Origin: Acidimicrobiaceae bacterium
GTDB lineage: Bacteria > Actinomycetota > Acidimicrobiia > Acidimicrobiales > RAAP-2
Direction: 5' to 3'
Assembly: GCA_013044265.1 (NCBI GenBank)
Contig: JABEUQ010000012.1
Span: 1 to 64,000 of the forward strand
Length of the DNA stretch: 64,000 nucleotides
Shown piece after piece: positions 36,263 to 44,521 of the stretch. The number at the start of each line of letters is the position of its first letter. Position 1 is the stretch's first letter. The translations under genes were made by a program, and so were the position numbers. The notes under the pieces were generated by a model that saw only the letters and a list, made by a program, of their open reading frames with translations, was not told the DNA's origin and did not search any database.

Positions 36263-36307
36263 GGGGTGCAGAACCCTTCTGGGGGGCGCATGGAGGGCCT
36301 CCACCCC
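36263..36307 (-). other. Structured intergenic segment upstream of photolyase
   Basis: GGGGTG (36263-36268) and CACCCC (36302-36307) can pair and enclose two smaller hairpins, CAGAA-CCC-TTCTG and the palindrome TGGAGGGCCTCCA. On the minus strand it lies about 40 nt before the photolyase start. It could be a terminator of the upstream gene or a leader structure. It does not match a riboswitch class I know. Confidence 0.3.
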
Positions 36308-36329
36308 AAATCAGTGATGGTGCCACTAG

Positions 36330-36611
36330 TCAGAGCCGCGGCGCCGCGTCGCCACGGTGCGTCCTCGCCATTGAGTCCCCCTCTGGCATCGCCAAACACA
36401 TACTGTTCGCGTGAACCATCGGTGCGCCGACACTGAAGACGAAGACTGCTGTGACCTCCGAGTTGGCCATGGTCGCTTCCAAGTCCTCCCAGAGCGACGT
36501 GACCACTTTGGCCCGGACAGAAGAGACGCAAACGTACTTGGCCACACGAACGACGAGACGAGACGAGCGTCGCGACAGAGTGTGATCGACACCGTCCCTC
36601 GCCAGAGCCAC
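36330..36611 (-). CDS. Small hypothetical ORF of doubtful status
   Basis: This 93-residue minus-strand frame lies in the 416-bp gap between the secreted protein and the photolyase. Of the three overlapping minus frames it has the most coding-like composition: third-position GC is high and the residues are V/A-rich (LVVRVAKYVCVSSVRAKVVTSLWEDLEATM). It starts at GTG without a ribosome binding site and resembles no family I know. I list it because the gap is otherwise unexplained. Confidence 0.28.
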   Translation of the reverse strand: MALARDGVDHTLSRRSSRLVVRVAKYVCVSSVRAKVVTSLWEDLEATMANSEVTAVFVFSVGAPMVHANSMCLAMPEGDSMARTHRGDAAPRL

Positions 36612-36638
36612 AACACTCGAGTGACGTGAACGGGTCGT

Positions 36639-37418
36639 CTAACCGTAGATCGAGCACACGAGGTGGCCCTGTTGAACCACTTCGTACGTTCCGTTGGCGC
36701 AGGTCTTCAGAGGCGACGTTTGGGCGACCGGTGGCGCAGTGATGGGAGCCACCCGACCGTAGTTGCTGTAGGTGCTCTCTGGCGACTGGTACCCGTTCAC
36801 TCGGGACCAGGTCAGGTGACCCGCCTGATTCTGGGTGGGAATCGTGACCCAGCCCTCGAGGAGCGCCGCGACGCCCGTCACGTAGTTGTTCACCACGAAA
36901 ACTGTGTAAGTGATCCGGAGTTGACCGGGATTGCCCGAGGAAATGAAGTCGGCGGGCACTACCTGTTTGACGACAAAATTGTTAGCGCTACGCACCACGC
37001 TGTTGTCACCCAGGAGCATCGTGAACTCCTGAGTGGCGCGCGCGGGCCCGTAGTACTGATCCACCTGAGGTGTGAGGGGACCACTGCCCCACTGGGCCAC
37101 GCCCTGGGCATTCGTACCCAGGTAGAGGTAGACCCGCTGACCAATCACCTTCTCCGGCGACTGCACTGAGACGGTGCCGCTCGCAATCGTCGCCGTGCGG
37201 TTGGGCGATTGGTAATTGAGCACGCTGTCGACCGTGAAGCTCGGCGCATTGAGTGAGCGAGTGAGCACCGCACGAAAGGCCGCGACCACCGCTGATTGCC
37301 CGGGCGCCGGAGTGGCGAAGGAGGAGATCCTCTGTGCGGAATACACACTGGCCACCAGAGCCAGGAGCGCCAATACGCTCATGGCGGCCAGCAAGAAATG
37401 GGGAATCATTCGTCTCAT
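36639..37418 (-). CDS. Membrane-anchored or secreted hypothetical protein
   Basis: About 259 residues from the ATG at 37418. The track start at 37556 would overlap recO and adds a non-hydrophobic Arg-rich leader. The N-terminus MRRMIPHFLLAAMSVLALLALVASVYSAQR is a signal anchor. The rest is rich in Ser, Thr, Asn and Val, with beta-strand character (FTVDSVLNYQSPNRTATIASGTVSVQSPEKVIGQRVYLYL), like a lipid-carrier or lipoprotein-type fold but without a lipobox. Two cysteines near the C-terminus (TCANGTYEVVQQGHLVC) could form a disulfide. I do not recognise a family. Confidence 0.62.
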   Translation of the reverse strand: MRRMIPHFLLAAMSVLALLALVASVYSAQRISSFATPAPGQSAVVAAFRAVLTRSLNAPSFTVDSVLNYQSPNRTATIASGTVSVQSPEKVIGQRVYLYLGTNAQGVAQWGSGPLTPQVDQYYGPARATQEFTMLLGDNSVVRSANNFVVKQVVPADFISSGNPGQLRITYTVFVVNNYVTGVAALLEGWVTIPTQNQAGHLTWSRVNGYQSPESTYSNYGRVAPITAPPVAQTSPLKTCANGTYEVVQQGHLVCSIYG

Positions 37419-37473
37419 GAACCAGTCTCGCACCTGGGGACCCACCCAGCTCCCTCGAGTGCCCCGCGCGGCG

Positions 37474-38238
37474 CTAGGGACGCGGCGGCTCCAGATGGGG
37501 AGCGAGGGGAACCGTCGAACGCGACACTCTGAGTCGTTTGCCGAAATGAGCCTCAATGGCGTCGTGCGCGAGCGTCATTACCTCGCCCGAACCCGGCGCG
37601 TTCTCCTCGCGCAGCACACCCGCCAAGTCGCCACCCAGGATGCGTCGGATGAGCAGAAGGGCCTGTGAACTGAGGGCGCTGCCCGAGCGGCAATCGATGC
37701 AGAGCGCGCCCCCGACCTCGGCGTTGAAGGCCACCAGAGGACCGGGCGATTGGCAGTTCACGCAGTACTGCACCACCGGCTGCGATCCGTCGTACGCCAA
37801 GAGTTTGAAGAAGAACGACGCCGCGATCAGATCTGGATAGAAGTCCGTATTGTCCAGCGTGAGTAGCACGCGCACCAGCATCTCAAAGATGCCCTCATCG
37901 GCGGCCTCGTCAGTGGGAATCGCGTCAACGACTTCGACGACGGCCAGACCCGCCGCGATACGCGCGTAGTCACTGCGCACATTCATCAGGCGCTCTAAGT
38001 GCGCGACGCTCTTGGTGATGTAGAGATCACCGCGCCCCTTCACGAGTTCGACCCGGACGTGACTCATGGGCTCGAGGGATCCGCCCATACGGCTCGAGGT
38101 CTTTCTCACTCCCTTGGCGAGGGCGCGCAACTTGCCGTGATGACGTGTCCAGAGCACGACGACCCGGTCGGACTCACCAGACTTAAAGGTCCGCAGCACC
38201 ACCGCTTCGTCGGTGAGCTCCTTCGGTGTGGAACTCAC
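37474..38238 (-). CDS. recO: DNA repair protein RecO
   Basis: A 254-residue protein that loads RecA through RecF-pathway gap repair. The N-terminal OB fold holds DEAVVLRTFKSGESDRVVVLWTRHHGKLRALAKGVRK. The central helical part has LTLDNTDFYPDLIAASFFFKLL, and a zinc finger is formed by YCVNCQSPGP...GALCIDCRSG. It overlaps the small membrane protein gene by ATGA and belongs to an uppS-small protein-recO run, a common actinobacterial arrangement. Confidence 0.92.
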   Translation of the reverse strand: MSSTPKELTDEAVVLRTFKSGESDRVVVLWTRHHGKLRALAKGVRKTSSRMGGSLEPMSHVRVELVKGRGDLYITKSVAHLERLMNVRSDYARIAAGLAVVEVVDAIPTDEAADEGIFEMLVRVLLTLDNTDFYPDLIAASFFFKLLAYDGSQPVVQYCVNCQSPGPLVAFNAEVGGALCIDCRSGSALSSQALLLIRRILGGDLAGVLREENAPGSGEVMTLAHDAIEAHFGKRLRVSRSTVPLAPHLEPPRP

Positions 38239-38537
38239 TGAGCCGGTGGCGTCGCACCCTCGTCACCGTTCTCGACGGGTACTTCGCTCGGTACGTTGGG
38301 CGCACTCGCGACCACGGGTAAGGATGTCGACGGCTCCTCGGATCGGGGCTCGAAATGTTGTTGACGTGGCGTAATTCCCATGAAGCGATTGAGCCACACC
38401 CCAAAGGCCACCAATATTGCCAGCACCAGCGGCACGACGAGCAGGGGAATCATGCTCGACGCACCATTGAGGGCCAGCACCCACAAGAAGACGTAGATGG
38501 CCACAAAGACGACGGACATCGCCTGGGTGAACCTCAC
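38235..38537 (-). CDS. Small two-helix membrane protein
   Basis: A 100-residue protein with two predicted membrane helices (MSVVFVAIYVFLWVLALNG; MIPLLVVPLVLAILVAFGVWL) and an acidic, Pro-rich cytoplasmic or exposed tail. It is coupled to uppS and recO by ATGA overlaps at both ends. I do not recognise it; its position suggests a conserved passenger of the uppS-recO operon. Confidence 0.72.
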   Translation of the reverse strand: MRFTQAMSVVFVAIYVFLWVLALNGASSMIPLLVVPLVLAILVAFGVWLNRFMGITPRQQHFEPRSEEPSTSLPVVASAPNVPSEVPVENGDEGATPPAQ

Positions 38538-39274
38538 GAATCCACCCCCCCGAAGCGGCGCTCGCGCAATTGGTATTCACTGATGGCGGCGTAGAGATCC
38601 TCGCGACGAAAGTCCGGCCACAGCACGTCGGTGAAGACGAGTTCGGAGTAGGCCATTTCCCAGAGCAGGAAGTTCGACGTACGGAACTCTCCCGAGGTTC
38701 GCACCACCAGGTCAGGATCAGGTAACTCGGGGTGGTAGAGGTGTGCGCGAATTGCCTTCTCGTCCACCTTCTTGGCGGAAACACCCTCATCGATCAAACG
38801 TTTGACCGCATCGACAATCTCGGCCCGGCCCCCGTAGTTAAAGGCAATGTTGAGCGTCATGACCTTGTTGTTCTTGGTCAGTTCAGCGGCCTCGTCCATA
38901 CGTGAGAGCACGCCGCGCGGTACTCGCCAGTCGCGACGCCCTGAGAAGGTGATGCGCACCCCCTCGGCGTGCAACTCGTGTTGACGACGCTCGAGCAGTC
39001 CGCGATTGAAATTCATGAGGTAGCGCACCTCATCGATCGGCCGTCGCCAATTCTCGGTGGAGAATGCGTACACCGTCAAGGCCTTGACCCCGAGTGCGAG
39101 TGCGCCGTAGGCGGTATCGACCAGGGCTTTCTCACCAGCCCCGTGACCCTCGGTCCGCGGCAATCCGCGACGCGTGGCCCAACGTCCATTGCCGTCCATC
39201 ACCACGCCGACGTGGTGGGGGACGGATTTCATGTCCAGATTCGCGGGAATCGGCGTGGGACGAGGGTCTGGCAC
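38534..39274 (-). CDS. uppS: Isoprenyl (undecaprenyl/polyprenyl) diphosphate synthase
   Basis: A 246-residue cis-prenyltransferase that makes the lipid carrier for cell-wall synthesis. PHHVGVVMDGNGRWATRRGLPRTEGHGAG contains the catalytic Asp and P-loop-like motif, TVYAFSTENWRRP follows, and the C-terminal DLVVRTSGEFRTSNFLLWEMAYSELVF is conserved. The GTG start at 39274 has no ribosome binding site; TAAGTT lies 6 nt upstream, within a 15-bp palindrome. Chain length cannot be read from sequence. Confidence 0.93.
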   Translation of the reverse strand: MPDPRPTPIPANLDMKSVPHHVGVVMDGNGRWATRRGLPRTEGHGAGEKALVDTAYGALALGVKALTVYAFSTENWRRPIDEVRYLMNFNRGLLERRQHELHAEGVRITFSGRRDWRVPRGVLSRMDEAAELTKNNKVMTLNIAFNYGGRAEIVDAVKRLIDEGVSAKKVDEKAIRAHLYHPELPDPDLVVRTSGEFRTSNFLLWEMAYSELVFTDVLWPDFRREDLYAAISEYQLRERRFGGVDS

Positions 39275-39277
39275 GCA

Positions 39278-39292
39278 ACGAACTTAGTTCGT
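39278..39292. promoter_or_regulatory. 15-bp palindrome at the uppS start, LexA-box-like
   Basis: ACGAACTTAGTTCGT is a perfect palindrome around one base. CGAAC and GTTCG are the half-sites of actinobacterial and Bacillus LexA boxes, but the spacer is 3 nt instead of 4. It covers the -10-like TAAGTT of uppS and lies 71 bp before dinG. Confidence 0.4.
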
Positions 39293-39351
39293 CAATATAG
39301 GAAGTCGGCGTCGCCTTAACCAAGCTTTAACTACGTCAGCCTGGGGCCAAT

Positions 39352-39357
39352 TAACGT
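39352..39357 (+). promoter_or_regulatory. -10 element of leaderless dinG transcript
   Basis: TAACGT is followed by 6 nt and the GTG start of dinG, with no Shine-Dalgarno sequence. TTAACT about 19 bp upstream is a weak -35 candidate. Confidence 0.4.
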
Positions 39358-39363
39358 TCTCAT

Positions 39364-41346
39364 GTGAAATCCTTTGACCCCGATGACGAGTCGCCCTATT
39401 TTGAGGCGGAAAGTGAGTCCGGGGTTCAGCTCTCCCAGGACCTCGTCGACATCGATGTCGACCGCGCGCTCACCCTGCTCGATCGCATCACCGCGCACCT
39501 ACCCGGCGGGGGCGAGAGCCGCGCGGGCCAGCGCCAGATGGTAGCCGCCGTCGCCAGGGCCTTCTCTCGTCAAGAGCACGCCATCATCGAAGCCGGCACC
39601 GGCGTGGGTAAGTCACTGGCCTACCTGGTACCCGCCGCCATGAGCGCGAACCGGGTAGTGATCGCCACGGCGACCAAGAATCTCCAGGATCAATTGGCTT
39701 CCAAGGACGCACCCACCGTGTCCGCCGTGGCGGCGCGCACCAAAGTCGCGGTATTGAAAGGGAAGAACAACTACCTGTGCCGCAACCGCGCTCAGTCGAC
39801 CGGGGGCGGCGCGCAACTGAGTTTCGACGATGGCACCAGCGTGCCCAAGGGGGTGGCCGACCAGATGAGGCGGGTTCTTCGCTGGGCCGACGAGACCACG
39901 ACCGGCGACCGTGACGAACTGAGCTTCGAGATCGACCCGCGCGCCTGGCGCGGACTCTCGGTGACGCCCCAGGAATGCCTGGGTCGTGCCCAGTGTCCCC
40001 AGGGTCACAACTGCTTCCACGAACTCGCCAAGGATCGCGCCGCCGAGAGCACTATCGTCATTGTCAATACCCACCTCTACGCCGCACACCTGGCGTCGGG
40101 TTCCATGCTGTTGCCCGCGCACGACTACGTCGTCTTTGACGAGGCTCACGAAGTGCTCGATATCTTCGCGTCACTTCTGGGCACGTCGCTCAACGCGGCG
40201 CGCCTGCGCGCTTTCGCTTCGGTCGCTAAGCCCCTCGTGGGTCCCCAGTTCGTCGAGGCCGCCGCCGACCTGAGCGCCAGCGCGGACCGACTCGCCACCA
40301 TCTTGGAGATTCAGTACGACGCCCAGGAGCACACCGGCCTCGGTCCCGACGCCCAGCGCGAGGTGGACACGGCGAGCGCCCTCGTGGCGCGACTCATCGA
40401 AGCCATCCGCTCGGTGCAGACCTCCGGATCAGAGGACGAGGCCCGCAAGATCCGCACGCTCGGTCCCGGCGTGCACTTGAGCAATGACCTCGCACGCGTG
40501 GCGCACCCGGCCAAGGGCGAGATCTTGTATTTGGCGCGGCGCGACAAAGAGATCGACTTGGAGATCAGCCTGGTCGACGTGGGTCCGCGTCTGCACGACG
40601 AACTCTGGGGCAACGTCACCGCGGTCCTCACGAGTGCCACCATCCCCGACAGCCTGCCGTCACAATTGGGTCTCGACGACGTGCGCATCGAGACCTTCGC
40701 GAGTCCCTTCGACTACGCGCACAACTCACTGCTCTACGTACCCGCGGGCTTTCCCGGGCGCAACGAAGGTGGTGCCGAACAGGCCATCATCGACGAACTC
40801 GTTACTCTCATCACGGCGGCCGGGGGGCGCACGCTCGCACTCTTCACCAATCGAGCAGTGATGAATCGCGTCGCCGAGGCGGTGGAGGAACGGATCGACA
40901 CGACCGTATTGGTACAAGGAACTCTGTCGCGCCAGCGCATCATCGAGCTCTTTCGCGACTCCGCCGAGGCCAGCCTGTTCGCCGTCACGAGCTTCTGGCA
41001 GGGTATCGATGTCCCCGGTCACTCACTCTCGCTGGTGACTATCGACCGCTTGCCTTTCAGCGTGCCCAATGATCCACTTTTGAAGGCGCGCCAAGAGCGC
41101 TCCACCAACCCCTTCTTCGAGGTCGACTTACCGCGCGCGACGATGCTCCTCGCCCAGGGAGTAGGTCGCCTCATTCGAAACCGTAGCGACCGCGGCGTCG
41201 TGGCCGTCCTCGACATTCGCTTGGCCGAGGCTCGCTACAAGTCGCTCCTCTTCAAGAAACTTCCCCCCATGAAACGAACGAGGGATCAGGTAGAAGTCAC
41301 GACCTTCCTGCACGAATTGCGCGAGCACACACCCGCTGACGAGTAA
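39364..41346 (+). CDS. dinG: ATP-dependent DNA helicase, DinG/XPD-like
   Basis: A 660-residue superfamily 2 helicase of the DinG/XPD type, 5'-3', acting on structured DNA. The Q-motif region is followed by Walker A EAGTGVGKSLAYLVP. Four cysteines in YLCRNRA, QECLGRAQC and HNCFHEL are placed to bind an Fe-S cluster, the DEAH box is VVFDEAHEV, and motifs IV-VI are in LALFTNRAVMNR, FWQGIDVPG and QGVGRLIRN. The N-terminal exonuclease domain of Bacillus DinG is absent. The GTG at 39364 is probably leaderless. It is divergent from uppS, with a LexA-like palindrome between. Confidence 0.92.
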   Translation: MKSFDPDDESPYFEAESESGVQLSQDLVDIDVDRALTLLDRITAHLPGGGESRAGQRQMVAAVARAFSRQEHAIIEAGTGVGKSLAYLVPAAMSANRVVIATATKNLQDQLASKDAPTVSAVAARTKVAVLKGKNNYLCRNRAQSTGGGAQLSFDDGTSVPKGVADQMRRVLRWADETTTGDRDELSFEIDPRAWRGLSVTPQECLGRAQCPQGHNCFHELAKDRAAESTIVIVNTHLYAAHLASGSMLLPAHDYVVFDEAHEVLDIFASLLGTSLNAARLRAFASVAKPLVGPQFVEAAADLSASADRLATILEIQYDAQEHTGLGPDAQREVDTASALVARLIEAIRSVQTSGSEDEARKIRTLGPGVHLSNDLARVAHPAKGEILYLARRDKEIDLEISLVDVGPRLHDELWGNVTAVLTSATIPDSLPSQLGLDDVRIETFASPFDYAHNSLLYVPAGFPGRNEGGAEQAIIDELVTLITAAGGRTLALFTNRAVMNRVAEAVEERIDTTVLVQGTLSRQRIIELFRDSAEASLFAVTSFWQGIDVPGHSLSLVTIDRLPFSVPNDPLLKARQERSTNPFFEVDLPRATMLLAQGVGRLIRNRSDRGVVAVLDIRLAEARYKSLLFKKLPPMKRTRDQVEVTTFLHELREHTPADE

Positions 41347-41362
41347 TAACCTACTTCTGCTA

Positions 41363-41381
41363 GTATTTAAGTAGAAAATAC
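41363..41381. promoter_or_regulatory. Inverted repeat upstream of TauE/SafE gene (putative operator)
   Basis: GTATTT-N7-AAATAC lies in an unusually AT-rich 78-bp gap, 10 bp before a consensus -35 TTGACA (41391-41396). A regulator site is plausible; I cannot name the protein. Confidence 0.3.
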
Positions 41382-41424
41382 AGTGAAGGGTTGACAGCTC
41401 TTCCCAATTAGGTAGGAATCGCGC

Positions 41425-42342
41425 GTGCACCTGAACTTCGCCCTGGTCCTGGGTAGCGTCGTCATCGGCTTCCTCGTCGGCCTCACCGGCATGGGTGGTG
41501 GTGCCCTCATGACCCCCATGTTGGTGCTTCTCTTCGGTGTCGCACCCTCGGCCGCGATCTCCTCGGACCTCATCGCCGCACTCTTCATGAAGCCGCTGGG
41601 CGTGGCGGTGCACTGGCACAAGAAGACGATTCAACCGCGACTGGTGCGCTACCTCTGTTACGGGTCAGCCCCCGCGGCCATACTGGGCACCTACGTGATG
41701 CACCTGCTCGGTTCGACGAAGTCGGCCGAGCACCGTTTGCAACTCATCCTGGGTGTCGCACTCCTGGTGGGAGCGGCGGCGATGATCGCGCGCGCCTTCT
41801 TTCCCACCCGCCAGGTGGCGAACGGCCCCCTGCGAATCAACCGCCCGCTCATCATCGGCGTGGGCGTCTTCGGCGGCTTCATGGTGGGCCTCACCTCGGT
41901 GGGCGCGGGCTCGCTCATCATCGTCATGCTGCTGCTCATCTACCCCCACATGCGCACCGATCAGCTGGTGGGCACCGACCTCGCCCAGTCACTCCCCCTC
42001 ACCGGCGCCGCGACTCTCGGAACCTTACTGTTCGGCCACGTGCAGTTGGGGCTTACCGCGTCGATCATCGTAGGGTCCGTGCCGGCGGTGATACTGGGAT
42101 CGTTCCTCTCAGCACGTTCCTTCACCACGACATTGCGCCCCTACCTCGGTGCAGTGGCCCTGCTGAGCGGCCTCAAGTACGTCGGACTACCCGACGACGT
42201 CATGGGCGTCGCGGCGATTCTCGTCTTCGGCGTCGCAACGCTCGTCGCACTGCGATCAGCGCACGGCGCCGCTCTGGACCCGCCCGCGATCCTTATGCCC
42301 TCCGCGCACGATGTCGCGTCGGACATCGCGGTACAGAGCTAG
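41425..42342 (+). CDS. TauE/SafE family membrane permease
   Basis: A 305-residue membrane protein with about eight helices. LVLGSVVIGFLVGLTGMGGGALMTPMLVLLFGV and the repeated VFGGFMVGLTSVGAGSLIIVMLLL show the internal duplication of the TauE/SafE family, linked to export or uptake of sulfite and other small sulfur or carbon anions. The GTG at 41425 follows GGTAGGA by 7 nt. It converges on era, sharing the CTAG stop. It may be controlled through the upstream inverted repeat. Confidence 0.88.
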   Translation: MHLNFALVLGSVVIGFLVGLTGMGGGALMTPMLVLLFGVAPSAAISSDLIAALFMKPLGVAVHWHKKTIQPRLVRYLCYGSAPAAILGTYVMHLLGSTKSAEHRLQLILGVALLVGAAAMIARAFFPTRQVANGPLRINRPLIIGVGVFGGFMVGLTSVGAGSLIIVMLLLIYPHMRTDQLVGTDLAQSLPLTGAATLGTLLFGHVQLGLTASIIVGSVPAVILGSFLSARSFTTTLRPYLGAVALLSGLKYVGLPDDVMGVAAILVFGVATLVALRSAHGAALDPPAILMPSAHDVASDIAVQS

Positions 42343-43244
42343 AGCCCGAAACGGTCCATCACGTCGTCGCGCTTCTGCCAGCCCGGTTCGACCGAGACCT
42401 TGAGTTCGAGGAAACAACCCTCGGGCAACTGTCGACGAGCGGCGATGCCCACGTCTTTCAAGAGTTGTCCACCCTTACCAATGACCATGCCCTTTTGACT
42501 CTCGCGCTCGACGAGGATCTCAACGAGGATATGCGGCCATTCGAATTCCACCACTCGACAGTGAATCGAGTGAGGAAGTTCTTGCTTGGTCTTGCGCACG
42601 AGTTGCTCGCGCACTAATTCGGCGACCCACATGGCTTCGGGCACGTCGGAGACTTCATCCTCGGGGAAGAGGTACTCGCCCTCGGGCATCTGGGCCTGGA
42701 CGAAGGCGATGAGGTCCTCCGTGCCCGCACCGGTCTTGGCCGACACGGGGAAGTACTCCACGCGCGTGGCGGCTTCGGCCATGCCCTTCTCCTCGGCGAT
42801 GAGCGTGAGGGCCTCGTGCGCGGCCATCAGCTGCGCCGCAATAGCGTCACGACCGGTCTTATCCATCTTGTTGACGATGACCACGCCCTGGGGGCCGTCG
42901 GGGTGGCGACACTTGTCCAGCATCGTGGTGATCACGTTGCGGTCGCCCGGTCCAATCGCCTTACCTGCTTCGATGACGGCCATGATCACGTCGACGCCAT
43001 CGACCGAAGCGCGCGCGGTCTCGTTGAGTCGATTACCGAGTCCGGTCTTGGGACGGTGAATCCCGGGAGTGTCGACGAAGACCACCTGCACGCCATCCTC
43101 GGTGAGGATGCCGCGGATGGCGTTGCGCGTGGTATTCGGGCTGGCCGAGGTGATCGTCACCTTGGTGCCCACCACTTGGTTCACCAGCGTGGATTTACCC
43201 ACGTTGGGTCGGCCGATGATGGCACAGAATCCGGAGCGGGTCAT
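42339..43244 (-). CDS. era: GTPase Era
   Basis: A 301-residue GTPase that assists 30S ribosome assembly by binding the 3' end of 16S rRNA. G1 is GRPNVGKSTL, G2 the NTTRNAIRG region, G3 DTPGIHRP and G4 NKMD. The C-terminal KH domain carries VEILVERESQKGMVIGKGGQLLKDVG. It overlaps the CBS gene by ATGA and ends the hrcA-era run. Confidence 0.95.
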   Translation of the reverse strand: MTRSGFCAIIGRPNVGKSTLVNQVVGTKVTITSASPNTTRNAIRGILTEDGVQVVFVDTPGIHRPKTGLGNRLNETARASVDGVDVIMAVIEAGKAIGPGDRNVITTMLDKCRHPDGPQGVVIVNKMDKTGRDAIAAQLMAAHEALTLIAEEKGMAEAATRVEYFPVSAKTGAGTEDLIAFVQAQMPEGEYLFPEDEVSDVPEAMWVAELVREQLVRKTKQELPHSIHCRVVEFEWPHILVEILVERESQKGMVIGKGGQLLKDVGIAARRQLPEGCFLELKVSVEPGWQKRDDVMDRFGL

Positions 43245-44521
43245 TGTTCACCTAACTTCTCGATCAGCACTTCTTCGATACGACGTCCATCCATGCGAAC
43301 AACGGTCATGACGTAGTTGTCGACCTCGAACACGTCGCCTTGGGAGGGTACGCCGCCCGCCAGGTCGAGTACGAGCCCGCCCACGGTGTCCCAACCGTCC
43401 TTGGGCAGGTCCAGTTCGTATTCGTTGTTCACGTCGTCGATGTTGAGACGACCGCTCACCACCAGACCAGCGCCGTCGACCATCTCGACGTCGTCGTCCT
43501 GGGGGAGGTCGGATTCATCGGTGATCTCTCCGACCAGCTCTTCGAGGATGTCCTCGAGGGTGACCACACCAGCGGTGCCACCGTATTCATCAACCACGAC
43601 GAAGAGGTGGCTCGTGCCTTGACGGATCTGTGTCAGGAGCGAGGCGACACGCTTGGTCTCGGGCACGAAGGAGGCTTCGCCCATGTGATCCTCGACCACC
43701 TCCTCACCCTTGCCGTCGGCCACTAGTCCCGCCAGGTGACGGAGATTGACGATGCCGACCACGTCGTCCACGCTCTCGCCCAACACGGGCAGGCGCGAAC
43801 GACCGGTCTCGATGGCGGTCTCCAGGGCCGAACGAACGCTCGACTTCGAAGAGACATCGACCATATCGATGCGCGGCACCATCACCTCGCGCACGATCGT
43901 GTCACCGAACTCAATGACGCTACGAATGAAATTACGTTCGTCGCTCTCGATGGCTTCGTCCTCGTGTGCGACGTCGGCCATGGCGAGCACTTCGTCCTCG
44001 GTCATCCTGGCCACCGTGACGCCGGCACCGAAGAACATACGAATCACTCCCTGGGCGACCGCCAACAGTAACTTCGAGAGCCACCTGATGGGCCAGAAAT
44101 TGAGCAACGCCGCCACCACTGGGGCGGTGGCCAGAGCCGAAGAATCCGGGTGCTGCACGGCAAAATTCTTGGGAATCGCTTCGAAGATGACGAAGATGAC
44201 CACGACTTCGCTGATGGTCGAGATCAGCAGTCCCGCTGCGCCAAAGAGGCGTGACGCCAACACGCCCACCATCGTGGCCGAGACCAATTGGCAGATCAAG
44301 ACCAGCAGGAGCAGCGGGTTCAGAAACTTTTCGGGAGCCTCGGCGAGCTTCACCAGCGCTTTGGAGCCGCGCTTGGACTGTTCCTTCAAAGAACGTGCGC
44401 GACTCTTGTTCATGCGCACGAGTGACGTCTCGGCCATTGCGAAGAAGCCCGAGAGTATCAGCAGCACCAGCACCGTTAAGGAGAGGGCGGTGTCCGATCC
44501 CGTCCAGGTCGCCGCGATCAC
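43241..44521 (-). CDS. DUF21/CBS-domain membrane protein (HlyC/CorC family)
   Basis: A 426-residue protein: DUF21 membrane domain (about 1-190, with LLILSGFFAMAETSLVRMNKSRA), two CBS domains (about 205-330, REVMVPRIDMVDVS ... LFVVVDEYGGTAGVVTLEDILEELVGEI) and a CorC_HlyC domain at the C-terminus. Such proteins are thought to move or sense Mg2+ or Co2+; the hemolysin name is historical. The GTG start is in a GTGA overlap with ybeY. Confidence 0.9.
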   Translation of the reverse strand: MIAATWTGSDTALSLTVLVLLILSGFFAMAETSLVRMNKSRARSLKEQSKRGSKALVKLAEAPEKFLNPLLLLVLICQLVSATMVGVLASRLFGAAGLLISTISEVVVIFVIFEAIPKNFAVQHPDSSALATAPVVAALLNFWPIRWLSKLLLAVAQGVIRMFFGAGVTVARMTEDEVLAMADVAHEDEAIESDERNFIRSVIEFGDTIVREVMVPRIDMVDVSSKSSVRSALETAIETGRSRLPVLGESVDDVVGIVNLRHLAGLVADGKGEEVVEDHMGEASFVPETKRVASLLTQIRQGTSHLFVVVDEYGGTAGVVTLEDILEELVGEITDESDLPQDDDVEMVDGAGLVVSGRLNIDDVNNEYELDLPKDGWDTVGGLVLDLAGGVPSQGDVFEVDNYVMTVVRMDGRRIEEVLIEKLGEQ

